Assembly (NCBI GenBank): GCA_011334435.1
Contig: DTPJ01000535.1
Coordinates: 1-7,019 of the forward strand
Reading direction: 5' to 3'
Length of the DNA: 7,019 nucleotides
DNA from: Candidatus Poribacteria bacterium
GTDB taxonomy: Bacteria > Poribacteria > DTPJ01
This document shows, in pieces, positions 6,587 to 7,019 of this stretch. Position numbers and translations under genes: made by a program. The notes below the pieces were generated by a model, which saw only the letters and a program-made list of their open reading frames with translations, did not search any database and was not told the origin of the DNA. Every line of letters starts with the position of its first letter. Within the stretch, counting starts at the first letter, position 1.

Positions 6587-7019
6587 ACCATATATAAGAT
6601 GTTTCCCAATATGAGGGAGGAGCATCCTTCCATTCAGGCATGCTAAGTCCTGTTGGATCATAGATGATATTGCCTGCTCTTATGGTCATTACACATTCTA
6701 ATTTTTGATCGCCGATCATTTTAGTTCCCCCACAATCTGTAAAACCAAATACGCCTTTGATATGTTTTAAAACAGTTATATCTGCTTCACTGCCTACGCT
6801 CAAAGTTCCAAGATCAGAACGATCAATTTCTTTTGCAGGCGTTACAGTTGATCTCATTATGACTTCATATAGGGGCATGCCTATACTTAGGCATTTTGAC
6901 ATGACGTTTATCATATTAACTACAGGTCCGTTTATGTTTCCCATGTGAAGATCAGTGCTAATGGAATCAGGCACAAAACCGCCTTTTATCGCAGGAATAG
7001 CATTTCTGAACCAAAAGCT
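6585..7019 (-). CDS. Metal-dependent amidohydrolase/deacetylase, dihydroorotase-like, C-terminal part
   Basis: The gene runs off the right edge. The frame is open to the boundary, giving 144 visible residues before TAG 6587-6585; the GTG at 6974 is internal, because the frame continues with SFWFRNAIPAIKGGF upstream. Features seen are VPDSISTDLH (fragment 16-25), where Asp23 corresponds to the metal- or catalytic-site aspartate after the last barrel strand of amidohydrolases. Next come GPVVNMINVMSKCLSIGMPL and VTPAKEI, then GTLSVGSEADITVL, the usual return of the chain to the small beta domain, and CGGTKMIGDQKLECVMTIR ending near YDPTGLSMPEW. This pattern fits the amidohydrolase/deacetylase group related to dihydroorotase, of which the EF_0837-type enzymes are examples. 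Full members are about 370-400 residues, so most of the barrel, with the HxH metal ligands, is outside. The likely reaction is hydrolysis of an N-acyl or cyclic amide bond; the substrate is unknown. It leads the operon with the oxidoreductase. Confidence 0.9.
   Translation of the reverse strand, partial: SFWFRNAIPAIKGGFVPDSISTDLHMGNINGPVVNMINVMSKCLSIGMPLYEVIMRSTVTPAKEIDRSDLGTLSVGSEADITVLKHIKGVFGFTDCGGTKMIGDQKLECVMTIRAGNIIYDPTGLSMPEWKDAPPSYWETSYIW

Noticed and set aside
6757..6948. Plus-strand 63-codon frame inside the amidohydrolase
   Set aside because: It is opposite a well-matched amidohydrolase C-terminus and has no ribosome binding site or recognisable domain.

Overview
This 7.0 kb window is AT-rich bacterial DNA, about 30 to 38% GC by hand count of a few lines. 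It has short gaps between genes and uses the standard bacterial code: TAA, TAG and TGA all serve as stops. Nothing in it fixes the species. The gene content suits an accessory or cell-surface locus of a low-GC bacterium, and a diderm is plausible but not shown.

Plus-strand block, 1-5589. It opens with the C-terminal end of a short-chain dehydrogenase/reductase (2-226) and a complete FabH-like ketoacyl-ACP synthase III with an intact Cys-His-Asn triad (287-1324). Next comes a previously unlisted remnant of an acyl carrier protein gene (about 1334-1495) that keeps only the C-terminal half. A large polytopic membrane protein resembling GT-C or glycan-related membrane enzymes follows (1533-3623). 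It overlaps a family-4 glycosyltransferase by ATGA (3620-4813). A WecG/TagA/CpsF-family glycosyltransferase comes 8 bases later (4822-5589). The last three look like one translationally linked surface-glycan unit. The SDR, KAS III and ACP remnant look like the end of a small acyl- or ketide-forming module placed directly upstream.

Minus-strand block, 7019-5576. A metal-dependent amidohydrolase/deacetylase (dihydroorotase-like, cut by the window edge) is followed 10 bases later by a Gfo/Idh/MocA-family NAD(P)-dependent oxidoreductase. The two form a tight operon that converges on the glycan block, and the 3' ends of the two blocks overlap by 14 bp.

One reading is that the plus block builds a surface glycan: GT4 and the WecG-like enzyme add sugars on the cytoplasmic face, and the membrane protein acts on a lipid-linked intermediate. 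The acyl module would once have supplied, or with an ACP elsewhere still supplies, an acyl group for it. The minus block could modify sugars or amino sugars. Enzyme families are well supported; substrates and the shared pathway are inference. I saw no tRNA, rRNA, CRISPR array, insertion sequence, riboswitch or clear rho-independent terminator. The 60 bases between 226 and 287 hold nothing I can support.
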